IMG/VR virus record: IMGVR_UViG_3300045284_000200
Location: 1-56,854 of that record
DNA length: 56,854 nt
Source of the DNA: a virus
Direction: 5' to 3' (one strand)
A program made the position numbers and the translations under genes. Each line of letters begins with the position of its first letter. Position 1 is the first letter of the stretch. The notes under the pieces are model-generated. The model was given only the letters and a program-made list of their open reading frames with translations. It made no database searches and was not told the origin of the DNA. Below, in pieces: positions 34,750 through 42,620 of this stretch.

Positions 34750-34931
34750 ATCAGGAACTTCTTTCCGCAACGTTTACACTCAATCGGAATCATGTGCCAC
34801 GGATGACCATCATGGCCATCTGGATAATCATGGAAATCGATCAGCCCTTTGTTTGCGGACTCTTCGCAAACGATTCTCATATTGAGACGGAATCTAGCCA
34901 GAAACCAACGAATGAACTTAGGTAGTTTCAT
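34746..34931 (-). CDS. Small zinc-ribbon-like protein
   Basis: 61 residues: a basic hydrophobic N-terminus (F-I-R-W-F-L-A-R-F-R) and a C-terminal H-M-I-P-I-E-C-K-R-C-G-K-K-F, a one-sided Cys pair that may bind zinc together with the H-D/H-x-D-G-H stretch before it. Coupled on both sides. Role unknown. Confidence 0.68.
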   Translation of the reverse strand: MKLPKFIRWFLARFRLNMRIVCEESANKGLIDFHDYPDGHDGHPWHMIPIECKRCGKKFLI

Positions 34932-35131
34932 GCTTTCTGATAGACCGTCATTTCTTTGCCAGCGCGACCTTCGCGCACCCGCTTGAGTTCACCAGTGCTC
35001 ACCATCCTCGATAACATCCGACGATACTGGACTGAGTTTTCAAAATCGCAGACGCAGAACTCCCTTCCGGTTCCGGCCACGTCGCGGATCGACTTGACCA
35101 TTGCGCCGTAAACTCGGTCGGTCTTTCTCAT
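34928..35131 (-). CDS. Small winged-helix-like protein
   Basis: 67 residues. V-Y-G-A-M-V-K-S-I-R-D-V ... N-S-V-Q-Y-R-R-M-L-S-R-M-V-S-T-G-E-L-K-R-V-R resembles a compact winged-helix or MarR-like DNA-binding fold. ATGA overlap with both neighbours. It could regulate the block; unproven. Confidence 0.66.
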   Translation of the reverse strand: MRKTDRVYGAMVKSIRDVAGTGREFCVCDFENSVQYRRMLSRMVSTGELKRVREGRAGKEMTVYQKA

Positions 35132-35781
35132 GGCTTCACGACGAGCGCCTTCTCGCCTTCGGTGAGAACGGGAAGAAGACCATGCTCCGCGGTGAACTCT
35201 GTCCAGTCGGCTACTACGCCCGGGAACCAGCCCGTAAGGTCATCCACGAGCATCCCGCCGCCGCTTGGCAGCAAGTCCCAGTATGCCTCGTAGTCCCTCC
35301 GAACATCTCCTCTTTCATGCGACGCATCTACATAAATTAGCCCCGGAACAAGACCGAGCCATTTAATCACACGCGCTCCGTTGATGCTGTCGATTGCGAA
35401 CGGAACGATCACGTCCTGACACCCGTTGGCGATGACGTTGGCCATGAAGCGATAGAAAAGGTCCGGCCTGCCGAAGTGCGGCCGTATCTTCTCGCGAGCG
35501 CCGAGGAAATGGTCGTAACCGAAGGCCCAAGTATCCACACAGAGGATCGCGCAATCTCGCTTCTGAGCCTTGATGAGCTTGGCCATGTGGATTGCCGATT
35601 CGCCGCAGAAACTACCGACTTCGATGATGATCGATGGGTTCAGACGACCGATACACTGGCCGAATATCTCGCGCTGTGCTCCACCGTCGTTGTACCAGAC
35701 GCCTTCCCAACCGTGGGGAAATCCGACGTAGGGATTTACGCCTTGGTGGATCTTGTCGAGTAACAGGCTGAATGGAGTCAT
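35128..35781 (-). CDS. Class I SAM-dependent methyltransferase (Methyltransf_24-like)
   Basis: 217 residues. I-I-E-V-G-S-F-C-G-E-S-A (SAM-binding), L-C-V-D-T-W-A-F-G, then L-I-Y-V-D-A-S-H-E-R-G-D-V and G-M-L-V-D-D-L-T-G. Same general family as the enzyme at 33911-34528 but with different insertions. Probably a sugar or small-molecule methyltransferase of the block. Confidence 0.84.
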   Translation of the reverse strand: MTPFSLLLDKIHQGVNPYVGFPHGWEGVWYNDGGAQREIFGQCIGRLNPSIIIEVGSFCGESAIHMAKLIKAQKRDCAILCVDTWAFGYDHFLGAREKIRPHFGRPDLFYRFMANVIANGCQDVIVPFAIDSINGARVIKWLGLVPGLIYVDASHERGDVRRDYEAYWDLLPSGGGMLVDDLTGWFPGVVADWTEFTAEHGLLPVLTEGEKALVVKP

Positions 35782-36014
35782 ACCGGTGTGCCGTCCTCTC
35801 GTTCGTAGGTGGCGGCGAAAATGTCAGGCTTGCAGGGATAACGCTCTCCTTTTACGCCAGTGATTATCCAATCTCCATCTGATACGCGAAGTGGTCCTTC
35901 AAGGGTTTTGATGATGGCGTTGCCCTTACTATCGTATTCGACACCTTCAGGGAGCGGCGCAATGGCCGAGAACTGCACAGCTTCGATGACGACGGGTTTC
36001 TTTCGGTATTTCAT
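35778..36014 (-). CDS. Phage conserved protein (MKYRKKPV-type)
   Basis: 78 residues from ATG 36014. It opens MKYRKKPVVIEAVQF and contains I-K-T-L-E-G-P-L, G-D-W-I-I-T-G-V-K-G-E and Y-P-C-K-P-D-I-F-A-A-T-Y. This combination is a widespread phage family of unknown function, usually in early or accessory regions. Confidence 0.8.
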   Translation of the reverse strand: MKYRKKPVVIEAVQFSAIAPLPEGVEYDSKGNAIIKTLEGPLRVSDGDWIITGVKGERYPCKPDIFAATYEREDGTPV

Positions 36015-36805
36015 AGCATTTTCAAAAGGCTCTCGGGAGTGCATTCAAACGGCTGGTCTTTGTAGTACGGCTTTTGCGGTTGTTCTGGCGAGGCATGACT
36101 CCAGAACTGAACGACCTTGTGCGGCTTCGGGAACTGACCGAGTGCTTGGTCTGGCCAGTTGTATTCGTCTCGGAAATGGCGCCACGCGACTTCACCCAAC
36201 GTGTTGAACTCGCAGAACGTCTGTGGAAAGGCGTTCTCGCAAGACTTGATGTAGTCTTCACAACTCTTGCCGGTGTGCGCTTCGATGCACTCGCGAGCCT
36301 TTGCGTAAGTCTTGCGGTAATGAACCGCCTGCGGCCGACGCATGAACTCGTGGTCTGACGTTCCACCCAAGGCTTTCTCCACCCCATCCTTCCACATTCC
36401 AAGGTTCGCCTGTTGTTCCGTGACGAGCCAGTGATAGGTGGCATGGAGCAGGACCGGTTTGCCATCGTTGATGTAATCCTCCGGTGTCGTCGGCTCGACG
36501 AACATCACGTCGGAATCCATGTGAAAGATGTAGTCCGCGTCGGTGAACTGGTCGGAGCACATGATGACGTGCTCGTGGCGCAGGAACCCTTTCCCCGGCC
36601 AGTCCTCGTAGCACTGCACCTTGGACCCAATGCCTTCGATCTGGGACAGTTCAGTGAGTAGCGGTGTGATCGCGGACAGATCCTCCTCCGGCACGAGTAC
36701 CTTCACTTGCCGAAATCCGGTGGCAAATTTCTTGCACGAAAGGAGTGCGTAGCGGAGCCACGGGTAATGTTTGGCGCACGAGACGATCAGGATGTCAGTG
36801 GTCAT
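36011..36805 (-). CDS. Glycosyltransferase-like protein
   Basis: 264 residues from ATG 36805 (MTTDILIVSCAKHYPWL). V-K-V-L-V-P-E-E-D-L, Y-I-F-H-M-D-S-D-V-M-F (D-x-D motif), then L-L-H-A-T-Y-H-W-L and H-E-F-M-R-R-P. The fold and D-x-D match GT-A-type transferases that move a sugar from a nucleotide donor. ATGA overlap with the preceding MKYRKKPV gene. Confidence 0.78.
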   Translation of the reverse strand: MTTDILIVSCAKHYPWLRYALLSCKKFATGFRQVKVLVPEEDLSAITPLLTELSQIEGIGSKVQCYEDWPGKGFLRHEHVIMCSDQFTDADYIFHMDSDVMFVEPTTPEDYINDGKPVLLHATYHWLVTEQQANLGMWKDGVEKALGGTSDHEFMRRPQAVHYRKTYAKARECIEAHTGKSCEDYIKSCENAFPQTFCEFNTLGEVAWRHFRDEYNWPDQALGQFPKPHKVVQFWSHASPEQPQKPYYKDQPFECTPESLLKML

Positions 36806-36814
36806 GTTGGCCAA

Positions 36815-37027
36815 TCATCGACGCTTGCCGGATGCTGGAAGGCTGTGTGTGGATGCGATGACTTTTGTTTCGACCGTCAGGACTTCATGCAGCACATAGC
36901 GACCTACGCGCTTCTTTTCTCCAATACTGGCGGTTTCATCGGCGGTCTTGTTCACTTGCAGCCATTCGTCTGGAGTTCCTTTTTCCTCTTGGCTGACGAA
37001 TATTTGGTCTGGGAATATTTTGTTCAT
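36815..37027 (-). CDS. Hypothetical 70-residue protein
   Basis: MNKIFPDQIFVSQEEKGTPDEW..., overlapping the double glycosyltransferase stop by four bases. Beta-rich with a Lys/Glu centre. Not recognised. Confidence 0.66.
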   Translation of the reverse strand: MNKIFPDQIFVSQEEKGTPDEWLQVNKTADETASIGEKKRVGRYVLHEVLTVETKVIASTHSLPASGKRR

Positions 37028-38442
37028 ATTGTTAGTCGGTCGATTAACGAACCGCTTTTGTCCCGATGGAAGACGACGGCGGTTTTTGGGATTTGGTTGA
37101 TGAGATGGTTGCTACCGGGAGGGAAATTTGGAGCCTCGCCTTCGAGTGCGTTGAGATAGCCGTTCTTGATCCCCCAGTAAGCGACGGCGATGTGACCAAT
37201 GTCCTTCACCTTGCCTTCCATTTCGTCTTTCCACTCTACGTCAAACGCGTTCGCGCAATGAGACATTGTGCGTGGCAAGAGATCGGGTGTATTCGGTGGA
37301 TGAATTGTCGGAGTCCCATTGCAATGCATCCCCTTCCCGACAATCGGCCCGGCGAAAGGCATTCGGCAGTTGTCGTAAACGTTCTGGAGCACGGTGAGCC
37401 ATTGTTTCTTCAGCGGGATCGCATCGGCTTCCAACCACAGCCACGAACGATCAAGCTTCTGCATCACCCTGGCCGCGTGTTGCCATGCGTAGGTCTGCGG
37501 AAAACCTGTTCCCGGTGGGATTCGATACGAGGTCTGCTGCACGTTTCCGAACACCTCTCTGGCCAGATGGAGTGATTCTCTCACAACTTGACCATTGGTG
37601 GTGAGGTCGAAGGAGAGCAGGCAATCGTGCGTCTTGTCCGCGCCGAGCGTCTTCATCCACTTCAGGTTCTTGATGAGTTGCAGCACGTCCATCATGCAGA
37701 ACGGCAGAACCACCACGAAGTTGTCGGAGGTGACAATGTTGAACTTTTTCTTCAGCAACCCCATCAGCGTGCCGTCCTTGTTCCGGTGATAGATGACAGC
37801 TTCCGGAGGGAGTTGATCCAATGTGAAAGCGTTTCGAGGTGTTTCGGCCGTTCGATTCTCGACGAAGGTCGGGGCCAAGTCCTTCTCACCGTAGAAATGG
37901 TGGATGAGCTTGGTGTGGGTGGCCAATGGCACTATAGCTTCCGCACTGGACACGTCCCATGCCTTGGCGGGTTGCGCTTCGATGCAAGGTCCGATCAGGT
38001 CGAATGCGTCAGGCGGATAAACGGCGATGCCAGACATGACCTTCATCACCTGCTCACGGTACATGTAGAGTTGTCCAAAGTAGCGGCTTCCCTTGCGCAT
38101 CTTGTCGACGGCCACCAGCCAGCCTCGCTTCACCGGGATTGCATCGGGCTCCAGCCAAAGCCAATCCACACCCTTCTCCTTGCAGTGCTTGGCGGCTACA
38201 AGCCAGAGCGCATTGGCTCCGGCTGGCCAGCCGGTGACTGGTTCGGCAGTGGTGATGAATGAAGCGCCTCTGAATGCTAGATTGGCCAAAGTGAGTGCGT
38301 CCACGGCTTTACCCCAATCGACCGCAGCATCGACGACGAGAAGGCAGTTGAATTCCTGACAGCCGCCGAGTTGGCCGATGAACTCAAGGAGCGCGAGCGC
38401 CTGATCGGCGTCGTCGGGGCAGAATGGAACGACGACGATCAT
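37024..38442 (-). CDS. Tandem double glycosyltransferase-like protein
   Basis: 472 residues made of two homologous halves. Half one (about 1-235) has V-V-V-P-F-C-P, W-L-W-L-E-P-D-A-I-P (94-103) and A-V-I-Y-H-R-N-K-D-G-T-L (215-226). Half two (about 240-472) has V-V-V-L-P-F-C, W-L-W-L-E-A-D-A-I-P (334-343) and A-V-V-F-H-R-D-K-S-G-S-L at the end. The E-x-D-A-I-P block is the likely D-x-D-type donor site. An internal tandem duplication gives two active-site-like halves in one chain. Confidence 0.82.
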   Translation of the reverse strand: MIVVVPFCPDDADQALALLEFIGQLGGCQEFNCLLVVDAAVDWGKAVDALTLANLAFRGASFITTAEPVTGWPAGANALWLVAAKHCKEKGVDWLWLEPDAIPVKRGWLVAVDKMRKGSRYFGQLYMYREQVMKVMSGIAVYPPDAFDLIGPCIEAQPAKAWDVSSAEAIVPLATHTKLIHHFYGEKDLAPTFVENRTAETPRNAFTLDQLPPEAVIYHRNKDGTLMGLLKKKFNIVTSDNFVVVLPFCMMDVLQLIKNLKWMKTLGADKTHDCLLSFDLTTNGQVVRESLHLAREVFGNVQQTSYRIPPGTGFPQTYAWQHAARVMQKLDRSWLWLEADAIPLKKQWLTVLQNVYDNCRMPFAGPIVGKGMHCNGTPTIHPPNTPDLLPRTMSHCANAFDVEWKDEMEGKVKDIGHIAVAYWGIKNGYLNALEGEAPNFPPGSNHLINQIPKTAVVFHRDKSGSLIDRLTI

Positions 38443-38666
38443 TCGCCGGGCACCTCGATAATCGGCGGTGGATATTCCGCTTGATCGGCGTGGGTAAGAA
38501 GCGATACGGCTAGAGCCCTCGCTTCCCTAGGCTTCAATTTCATCCGTGCTATTGGCGGATTGAACACAATCCTGACGGTGCCCTCGGCATGACCAAGTTG
38601 AATGTTCACCGGCTGTTCAGACTCAGGCTGCCTGCCAGGAACGTGGATTCGATTGTTGTCAGACAT
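38439..38666 (-). CDS. Hypothetical 75-residue protein
   Basis: From ATG 38666 (MSDNNRIHVPGRQPESEQPVN). Contains V-R-I-V-F-N-P-P and R-E-A-R-A-L-A-V-S-L-L, the latter common to small phage proteins of unknown role. ATGA overlap with the double glycosyltransferase. Confidence 0.7.
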   Translation of the reverse strand: MSDNNRIHVPGRQPESEQPVNIQLGHAEGTVRIVFNPPIARMKLKPREARALAVSLLTHADQAEYPPPIIEVPGE

Positions 38667-38919
38667 TGGGTTTTCCTTTCGCTTCGATGCCCTCGAACTC
38701 GGCGACGCGCTCGACGATGCGTAGAACGGCAGATGTAAACTTAACATCTAGTTGGTTCCCATGAAAATCATCGCGGTTGATTACGAACCGTATCAACCGA
38801 TTCAAGTCGCTGGCCACTTCGTTAGCCCATCCCTTATCGTGCTCCTCAGAGAACTCGTAGATCGCATTGAGTCTTTCAAGAACCTCTTCGGCGGTGAGTT
38901 GTTTGGTTTCAGTTGGCAT
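38659..38919 (-). CDS. Hypothetical 86-residue helical protein
   Basis: From ATG 38919 (MPTETKQLTAEEVLERLN). Acidic, helical, with an R-L-I-R-F-V-I-N-R-D-D centre. Overlaps both neighbours slightly. Not recognised. Confidence 0.66.
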   Translation of the reverse strand: MPTETKQLTAEEVLERLNAIYEFSEEHDKGWANEVASDLNRLIRFVINRDDFHGNQLDVKFTSAVLRIVERVAEFEGIEAKGKPNV

Positions 38920-39226
38920 TGGTAAATTTGTTCGCTGGCCCTTCGTAAAAGGCATCATTACCGTTCTTGGACACTTCCACCCACTCTTCACCAAACATTT
39001 TCGCAAGCCACTCTGGCAATGGAAGCGCATCGCCATCGCACCATGCGTCGTGAATCAGCCCGCCACTCAAAACGACCATGTGGTAGCGCCACTGAATTCC
39101 AGCGCCCTCAACCCAAATCATGTCATCCCCATGTTCCTGAATCTTATCAGCAAGCGAACCGCAATTGCCTTCCCAGTCGGCAACTGTTTCGCCGTGTCGC
39201 TTCAGGTATTCAGTCGCACGATTCAT
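38909..39226 (-). CDS. Hypothetical 105-residue protein
   Basis: From ATG 39226 (MNRATEYLKRHGETVADWEG). Contains V-E-G-A-G-I-Q-W-R-Y-H-M-V-V and L-P-L-P-E-W-L-A-K-M-F-G. Reads as a single small domain. Not recognised. Confidence 0.66.
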   Translation of the reverse strand: MNRATEYLKRHGETVADWEGNCGSLADKIQEHGDDMIWVEGAGIQWRYHMVVLSGGLIHDAWCDGDALPLPEWLAKMFGEEWVEVSKNGNDAFYEGPANKFTNAN

Positions 39227-39227
39227 A

Positions 39228-39551
39228 TCAGCCTTCGAGTTGTAGCGTCGGATGTTCCTTTCGTATTTCCGCCAACCTGTTCTGAGCACGCTGAAGCTCC
39301 GTTTGAAGACCGCGCATCTCGGCGTGTCGGGCTGTGAGTTGGTAAAGCTCCTCGATGCTCGTAAGCAGCCCGCGCTTATGATCCTCGACGAGTCCCTCCG
39401 CACGCGACTGAAGCTCCTTGGTTGCCGTCGCCGCATCTTCTCCTTCATCCAGTGTGGCCGTCATGGACACTTCCGGTCGGAGATTCGAGTATTGTTCGTG
39501 GGGATGGTTGAACGTACGACCGGCAGTGACGGTGATGGTGTTAATTTTCAT
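39228..39551 (-). CDS. Hypothetical 107-residue early-type protein
   Basis: From ATG 39551 (MKINTITVTAGRTFNHPHEQ). It begins with a beta strand and H-P-H, then S-M-T-A-T-L-D-E-G-E-D, then a Gln/Glu helix. The opening resembles conserved phage proteins of unknown function, typically early. Overlaps the next gene by four bases. Confidence 0.72.
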   Translation of the reverse strand: MKINTITVTAGRTFNHPHEQYSNLRPEVSMTATLDEGEDAATATKELQSRAEGLVEDHKRGLLTSIEELYQLTARHAEMRGLQTELQRAQNRLAEIRKEHPTLQLEG

Positions 39552-40240
39552 GTGTCTTTTAGGATCCAGCAGCGAGGATCGAGTTTGGTTTTGGTGTCTT
39601 CTGATGTGTGGGCGAGGACGTGATCCATCGGCACCCATACCTTGAGCTTGAGCGGGCAGTCACAGACGGAACAGACGGTGAGTTTATCGTCGTGCGGAGT
39701 GCGCAGTTGAAGATCTCCGCGGATCTCCAGTTGCGTGTGAATCTTGTCCGCGATTGGTTTCGTGAAATAGTCGAGGATGCTTCCGCCGTTGTTCTTCGGG
39801 CAGCCCGCACAAATCGACGCCCGGGCGTCCGCGAGCGATTGCTGGACAGCCTTGCCACCACTCCCGAGCCAATCGAGGAGCACGCCAACTCCAGCCGCCA
39901 CGTTTCTAACTGCTCCCACAACACTTGTTTTTTTTTGAGCCGGTGGTGGCATCACATAGGTCGGAGCGGCCGGCGTCGCGTCGTCCTGGATGATGAAGTT
40001 CAACCAGCCGCCAGCGATGCAACGAGCCGTGTTGTACTGATCTACCTCGTGCTCCACACCCTCACGATCCAGACGCCAGCCATGTCTCTCCGCCAGGAAC
40101 GAGTTGGCCTGACGCAGCATCATCACCTGCTCAACGACGTGGTTAAAGGAGCCGACGATGGGTGAAGACTGCCCGGTTTCAGGCTGGAGAAACTGAAACG
40201 AGTAAGGCGGATGTTCGGTGCGTGACTTCAGATGTGCCAT
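39548..40240 (-). CDS. Cys-rich hypothetical protein
   Basis: 230 residues. The C-terminal third has C-A-G-C-P, C-S-V-C-D-C-P-L and C-W-I-L, suggesting a zinc-rich domain; A-A-G-V-G-V-L-L in the middle is a hydrophobic helix. The N-terminal part (H-P-P-Y-S-F-Q-F ... V-E-Q-V) is separate. Not recognised; likely host- or DNA-binding. Confidence 0.7.
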   Translation of the reverse strand: MAHLKSRTEHPPYSFQFLQPETGQSSPIVGSFNHVVEQVMMLRQANSFLAERHGWRLDREGVEHEVDQYNTARCIAGGWLNFIIQDDATPAAPTYVMPPPAQKKTSVVGAVRNVAAGVGVLLDWLGSGGKAVQQSLADARASICAGCPKNNGGSILDYFTKPIADKIHTQLEIRGDLQLRTPHDDKLTVCSVCDCPLKLKVWVPMDHVLAHTSEDTKTKLDPRCWILKDT

Positions 40241-40283
40241 AAGCGGCTATTCGTCACGGTTTCCAGCGTTTTCGCAAGCATCC

Positions 40284-40538
40284 TCATTCTGCGTGCGAGT
40301 GTTGATGCTTGGTTTCGGTCGAGTGTCTGCGGTTAAGAACGCGGATCATGTGGCAGAAGTCCTTCGGCTTCCTGCCCAGCGCCCAGAGAATGGCGTCGCG
40401 TTGAGAGAGGTAAAGCGCCACTTCCATTCGGCACACCATACACAGACACGGCAAGTACGAATCAATCCTCCACTCGATCAACTCCAGCAGTTCCTCCAAT
40501 TGCTGTTTGGTCTTTGGCTTTGGGTTCTTCAGAGGCAT
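40284..40538 (-). CDS. Hypothetical 84-residue protein
   Basis: MPLKNPKPKTKQQLEELLELI... The basic/helical start is followed by a Cys/Met patch (C-L-C-M-V-C). Overlaps the start of the RusA-like gene by ten bases. Not recognised. Confidence 0.64.
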   Translation of the reverse strand: MPLKNPKPKTKQQLEELLELIEWRIDSYLPCLCMVCRMEVALYLSQRDAILWALGRKPKDFCHMIRVLNRRHSTETKHQHSHAE

Positions 40539-40927
40539 GGGGCTATTTCGACGACTGTGCCTTCTTCGGTTTTGTGCGCAACCTTCTGCTGTCGGACTTC
40601 GAGGATGATGTGTTCTGGTGAGTCGTCGGTAATAAGATGCTGGTATCGCAGGGCGTCGATGAGGAACTTTGGGCAGAGGTTGTCCGCATCAAGTAGGCGG
40701 CATCGGTAGCTCGTAATCGTAACGCGAAGTCGAGGGCCAACTGGGCTTCGTTCTTGGCTCTCATTCTGAATCGAAGTGGACTTCCGAACAGACGGTTCAG
40801 GGACGGTATTCTGTAATCCACCCACAGCAGCAGGCGTGGCGTTGGCTCGCAGGAAACTTTCTGAGGCGTTCGGGTATCTGGCTTTGAGTTCTTCACGGGT
40901 CACAAGTCGCGCACGTTGAGATGCCAC
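40529..40927 (-). CDS. RusA-like Holliday-junction endonuclease (truncated/divergent)
   Basis: 132 residues. The C-terminal half carries L-L-D-A-D-N-L (D80, D82, N83), K-F-L-I-D-A-L (K87, D91) and I-T-D-D-S (D101, D102). The spacing matches the 'D-x-D-N-x-x-K ... D-A-L ... D-D' core of RusA resolvases, which cut four-way DNA junctions. The N-terminal half is unlike typical RusA and has many basic residues. It overlaps its neighbours and is likely an early gene. Confidence 0.78.
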   Translation of the reverse strand: MASQRARLVTREELKARYPNASESFLRANATPAAVGGLQNTVPEPSVRKSTSIQNESQERSPVGPRLRVTITSYRCRLLDADNLCPKFLIDALRYQHLITDDSPEHIILEVRQQKVAHKTEEGTVVEIAPCL

Positions 40928-41649
40928 GCGATGATGAATGTCACGCGCCGCATATGCACCGGATTCTTGTGATTATTTCGAGGATCAACGATTTCTCCGG
41001 TGATAATCGGATCGCCTGTGCCCGGTGCGAACAACCCGAACTGGTCGAAGATTTTCAACGCCATTGCCTGACTGGTGGCTTCCATGATCTTCGGTTTGGC
41101 CATCTGGATCGGGAATGTGACATCATCGAAATCTGTGGCGTGTTCGGCGTAAGACTTCTTCGTGGCGCCATCCTTCACCTCGGTATCCACGTCAGTTTGC
41201 ACCAAAGGATGCACCGATTTATACTCACCTTCACCAACCGGAAGTTGAGCGGCTGTCTGCATGAAATGCCAAGATCCGGCTTCGTAGGTTCCGAAATGCC
41301 ACTTCTTATTTGGCTTCTTGCGATTAGTTCGTATGGCGAACAGGTCGATTGGAAAATTCGGAACGATGCAGTAACCCGCTTCCAACGCCGCTTTTATTTT
41401 CTCGTAGAACGTCACGCGATTTGTCGCGAGAACGGAATGGCGCCGGAGCGTGTCCGTCTTCCATTTATTCTTGATCGCGATGGCGAGGTTTTCAGCAAGT
41501 TCGACCGCCTCGTGCTTCATCACTTCAATCTTGTGATTGCACCAAGCGATTAGCTTGTCCTGAGCTTGTGACATTTCCAATGGAGTGGTGGCGGATACCT
41601 CCAGTTCCATTCCGGTGGTGGGGACGAGTTCTTGCGTCATGCGAGCCAT
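40900..41649 (-). CDS. Hypothetical 249-residue early protein
   Basis: MARMTQELVPTTGMELEVSA..., first gene leftward from the divergent intergenic region. Central helical part (E-A-V-E-L-A-E-N-L-A-I-A-I-K-N-K-W-K), then D-L-F-A-I-R-T-N-R-K and a C-terminal H-M-R-R-V-T-F-I-I-A-W-H-L. It reads as a single-domain phage protein of unknown function. Confidence 0.75.
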   Translation of the reverse strand: MARMTQELVPTTGMELEVSATTPLEMSQAQDKLIAWCNHKIEVMKHEAVELAENLAIAIKNKWKTDTLRRHSVLATNRVTFYEKIKAALEAGYCIVPNFPIDLFAIRTNRKKPNKKWHFGTYEAGSWHFMQTAAQLPVGEGEYKSVHPLVQTDVDTEVKDGATKKSYAEHATDFDDVTFPIQMAKPKIMEATSQAMALKIFDQFGLFAPGTGDPIITGEIVDPRNNHKNPVHMRRVTFIIAWHLNVRDL

Positions 41650-41700
41650 GTTTAATTAAGCCTTGCCAAATGGCAAGCCTTATTTTAATTAAGGTGAAGC
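41650..41700. promoter_or_regulatory. Divergent intergenic element with two TTAATTAA palindromes (copy B)
   Basis: This 51-base gap separates the first leftward gene (start 41649) from the first rightward gene (start 41701). TTAATTAA occurs at 41652-41659 and 41685-41692, flanking an inverted repeat CTTGCCA / TGGCAAG. The rightward gene has AAGGTG four bases before ATG. The symmetry points to a shared operator or bidirectional control site. Confidence 0.6.
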
Positions 41701-41943
41701 ATGAGCATCAAGATCACGAACAGCCATCCGATTCCAAAGGGACACGAGCAGAGGAAACATCGCCTGCGAAAGAGCGAACGGCAGGAAGCTATGGGTCAAC
41801 TCGAAGTCGGTCATTCATTCCCACTGAAAACGTCGATGAGTTCGGTTAGCACATTGATCTGGTGGGCAAATGCGCGATGGCCAGAAAGGGAGTTCACCGC
41901 AGAGGCAGAGAAGGACGTGGTGAGAATTTGGAGAACGCAATGA
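41701..41943 (+). CDS. Hypothetical 80-residue protein
   Basis: MSIKITNSHPIPKGHEQRKH..., with a basic middle (R-L-R-K-S-E-R) and an aromatic, basic end (W-A-N-A-R-W-P-E-R-E). First rightward gene; ends in an ATGA overlap with the next. Confidence 0.64.
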   Translation: MSIKITNSHPIPKGHEQRKHRLRKSERQEAMGQLEVGHSFPLKTSMSSVSTLIWWANARWPEREFTAEAEKDVVRIWRTQ

Positions 41944-42083
41944 AAGACTGCAACCCACTGTTGAAAAGCTGGAACCAGTACCTGAAGGACGCGGCGACGT
42001 TCGTCGTGCTTCGTCGTTACGGCGTGGGGCGACTCGACAGCGAGCGCAGCGGGCGCCGGACCAAGCGGAAGGCGCGTCGATGA
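41940..42083 (+). CDS. Hypothetical 47-residue basic protein
   Basis: From ATG 41940 (MKDCNPLLKSWNQYLKDAA), ending R-R-T-K-R-K-A-R-R. Coupled on both sides by ATGA. Highly basic, possibly nucleic-acid-binding; not recognised. Confidence 0.6.
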   Translation: MKDCNPLLKSWNQYLKDAATFVVLRRYGVGRLDSERSGRRTKRKARR

Positions 42084-42289
42084 TCTTTGGTCGAAACTTC
42101 GTCAACGGGCATCACTTCATTCTGGTCGGGTTATCCGGCGAAAACCTGGACAAGATTCGAGCCAAGCATCCGCTGTCGATTGGTCCGGTGAAGAACGATC
42201 CACTGCTGGAGAACGCGACGATTACCATCATGGCCGCTGAGACGGAGGCTGACATCATCGAGGAACTCAAGAAGAAGGGGCTGATGTGA
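42080..42289 (+). CDS. Hypothetical 69-residue protein
   Basis: MIFGRNFVNGHHFILVGLSG..., an alternating strand/helix pattern ending E-E-L-K-K-K-G-L. Overlaps both neighbours by four bases. Reads as a compact alpha/beta domain; not recognised. Confidence 0.68.
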   Translation: MIFGRNFVNGHHFILVGLSGENLDKIRAKHPLSIGPVKNDPLLENATITIMAAETEADIIEELKKKGLM

Positions 42290-42420
42290 CCGCTACCGCC
42301 AACAATCTAAAACCAAAGTGCGGTAAGAGGTATCGAATTCTTCTTTACGGCTGGAGGCTGTCAGGGACTCGACATTGCAAAAAGCCAAAAGGCCACAAAG
42401 GAAGGTGTGGTGCATTGTAA
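42286..42420 (+). CDS. 44-residue Cys/His knuckle protein (GTG start)
   Basis: The GTG start overlaps the preceding stop as GTGA. The protein reads M-T-A-T-A-N-N-L ... K-C-G-K-R-Y and ends R-H-C-K-K-P-K-G-H-K-G-R-C-G-A-L. The C-x-x-P-x-G-H-x-G-x-C pattern is a small zinc-knuckle motif often seen in phage mini-proteins. Confidence 0.56.
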   Translation: MTATANNLKPKCGKRYRILLYGWRLSGTRHCKKPKGHKGRCGAL

Positions 42421-42620
42421 CCGCCACTGACGACAAGCCCAAGGCCATCCGCCGCCATGTCAACCTCTCGAAGGTCGTCGTCGAGGTTGATGGCAAACGG
42501 TATCGGTTCAGCCTGACTCGAAAGGGGCTCGTGGTGCGCCGCTGGCACTCGCAGAAGACAACGACTCTCACCTTCGACGAACTGCTTCGGGTTACGGCCA
42601 TCCAAAGGCAACTGCTGTGA
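42375..42620 (+). CDS. Hypothetical 81-residue basic protein
   Basis: Starts at TTG 42375, or at the in-frame GTG 42405. Reads V-V-V-E-V-D-G-K-R-Y-R-F-S-L-T-R-K-G-L-V-V and T-T-T-L-T-F-D-E-L-L, an alpha+beta fold. Its stop overlaps the next GTG start. Not recognised. Confidence 0.62.
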   Translation: MQKAKRPQRKVWCIVTATDDKPKAIRRHVNLSKVVVEVDGKRYRFSLTRKGLVVRRWHSQKTTTLTFDELLRVTAIQRQLL

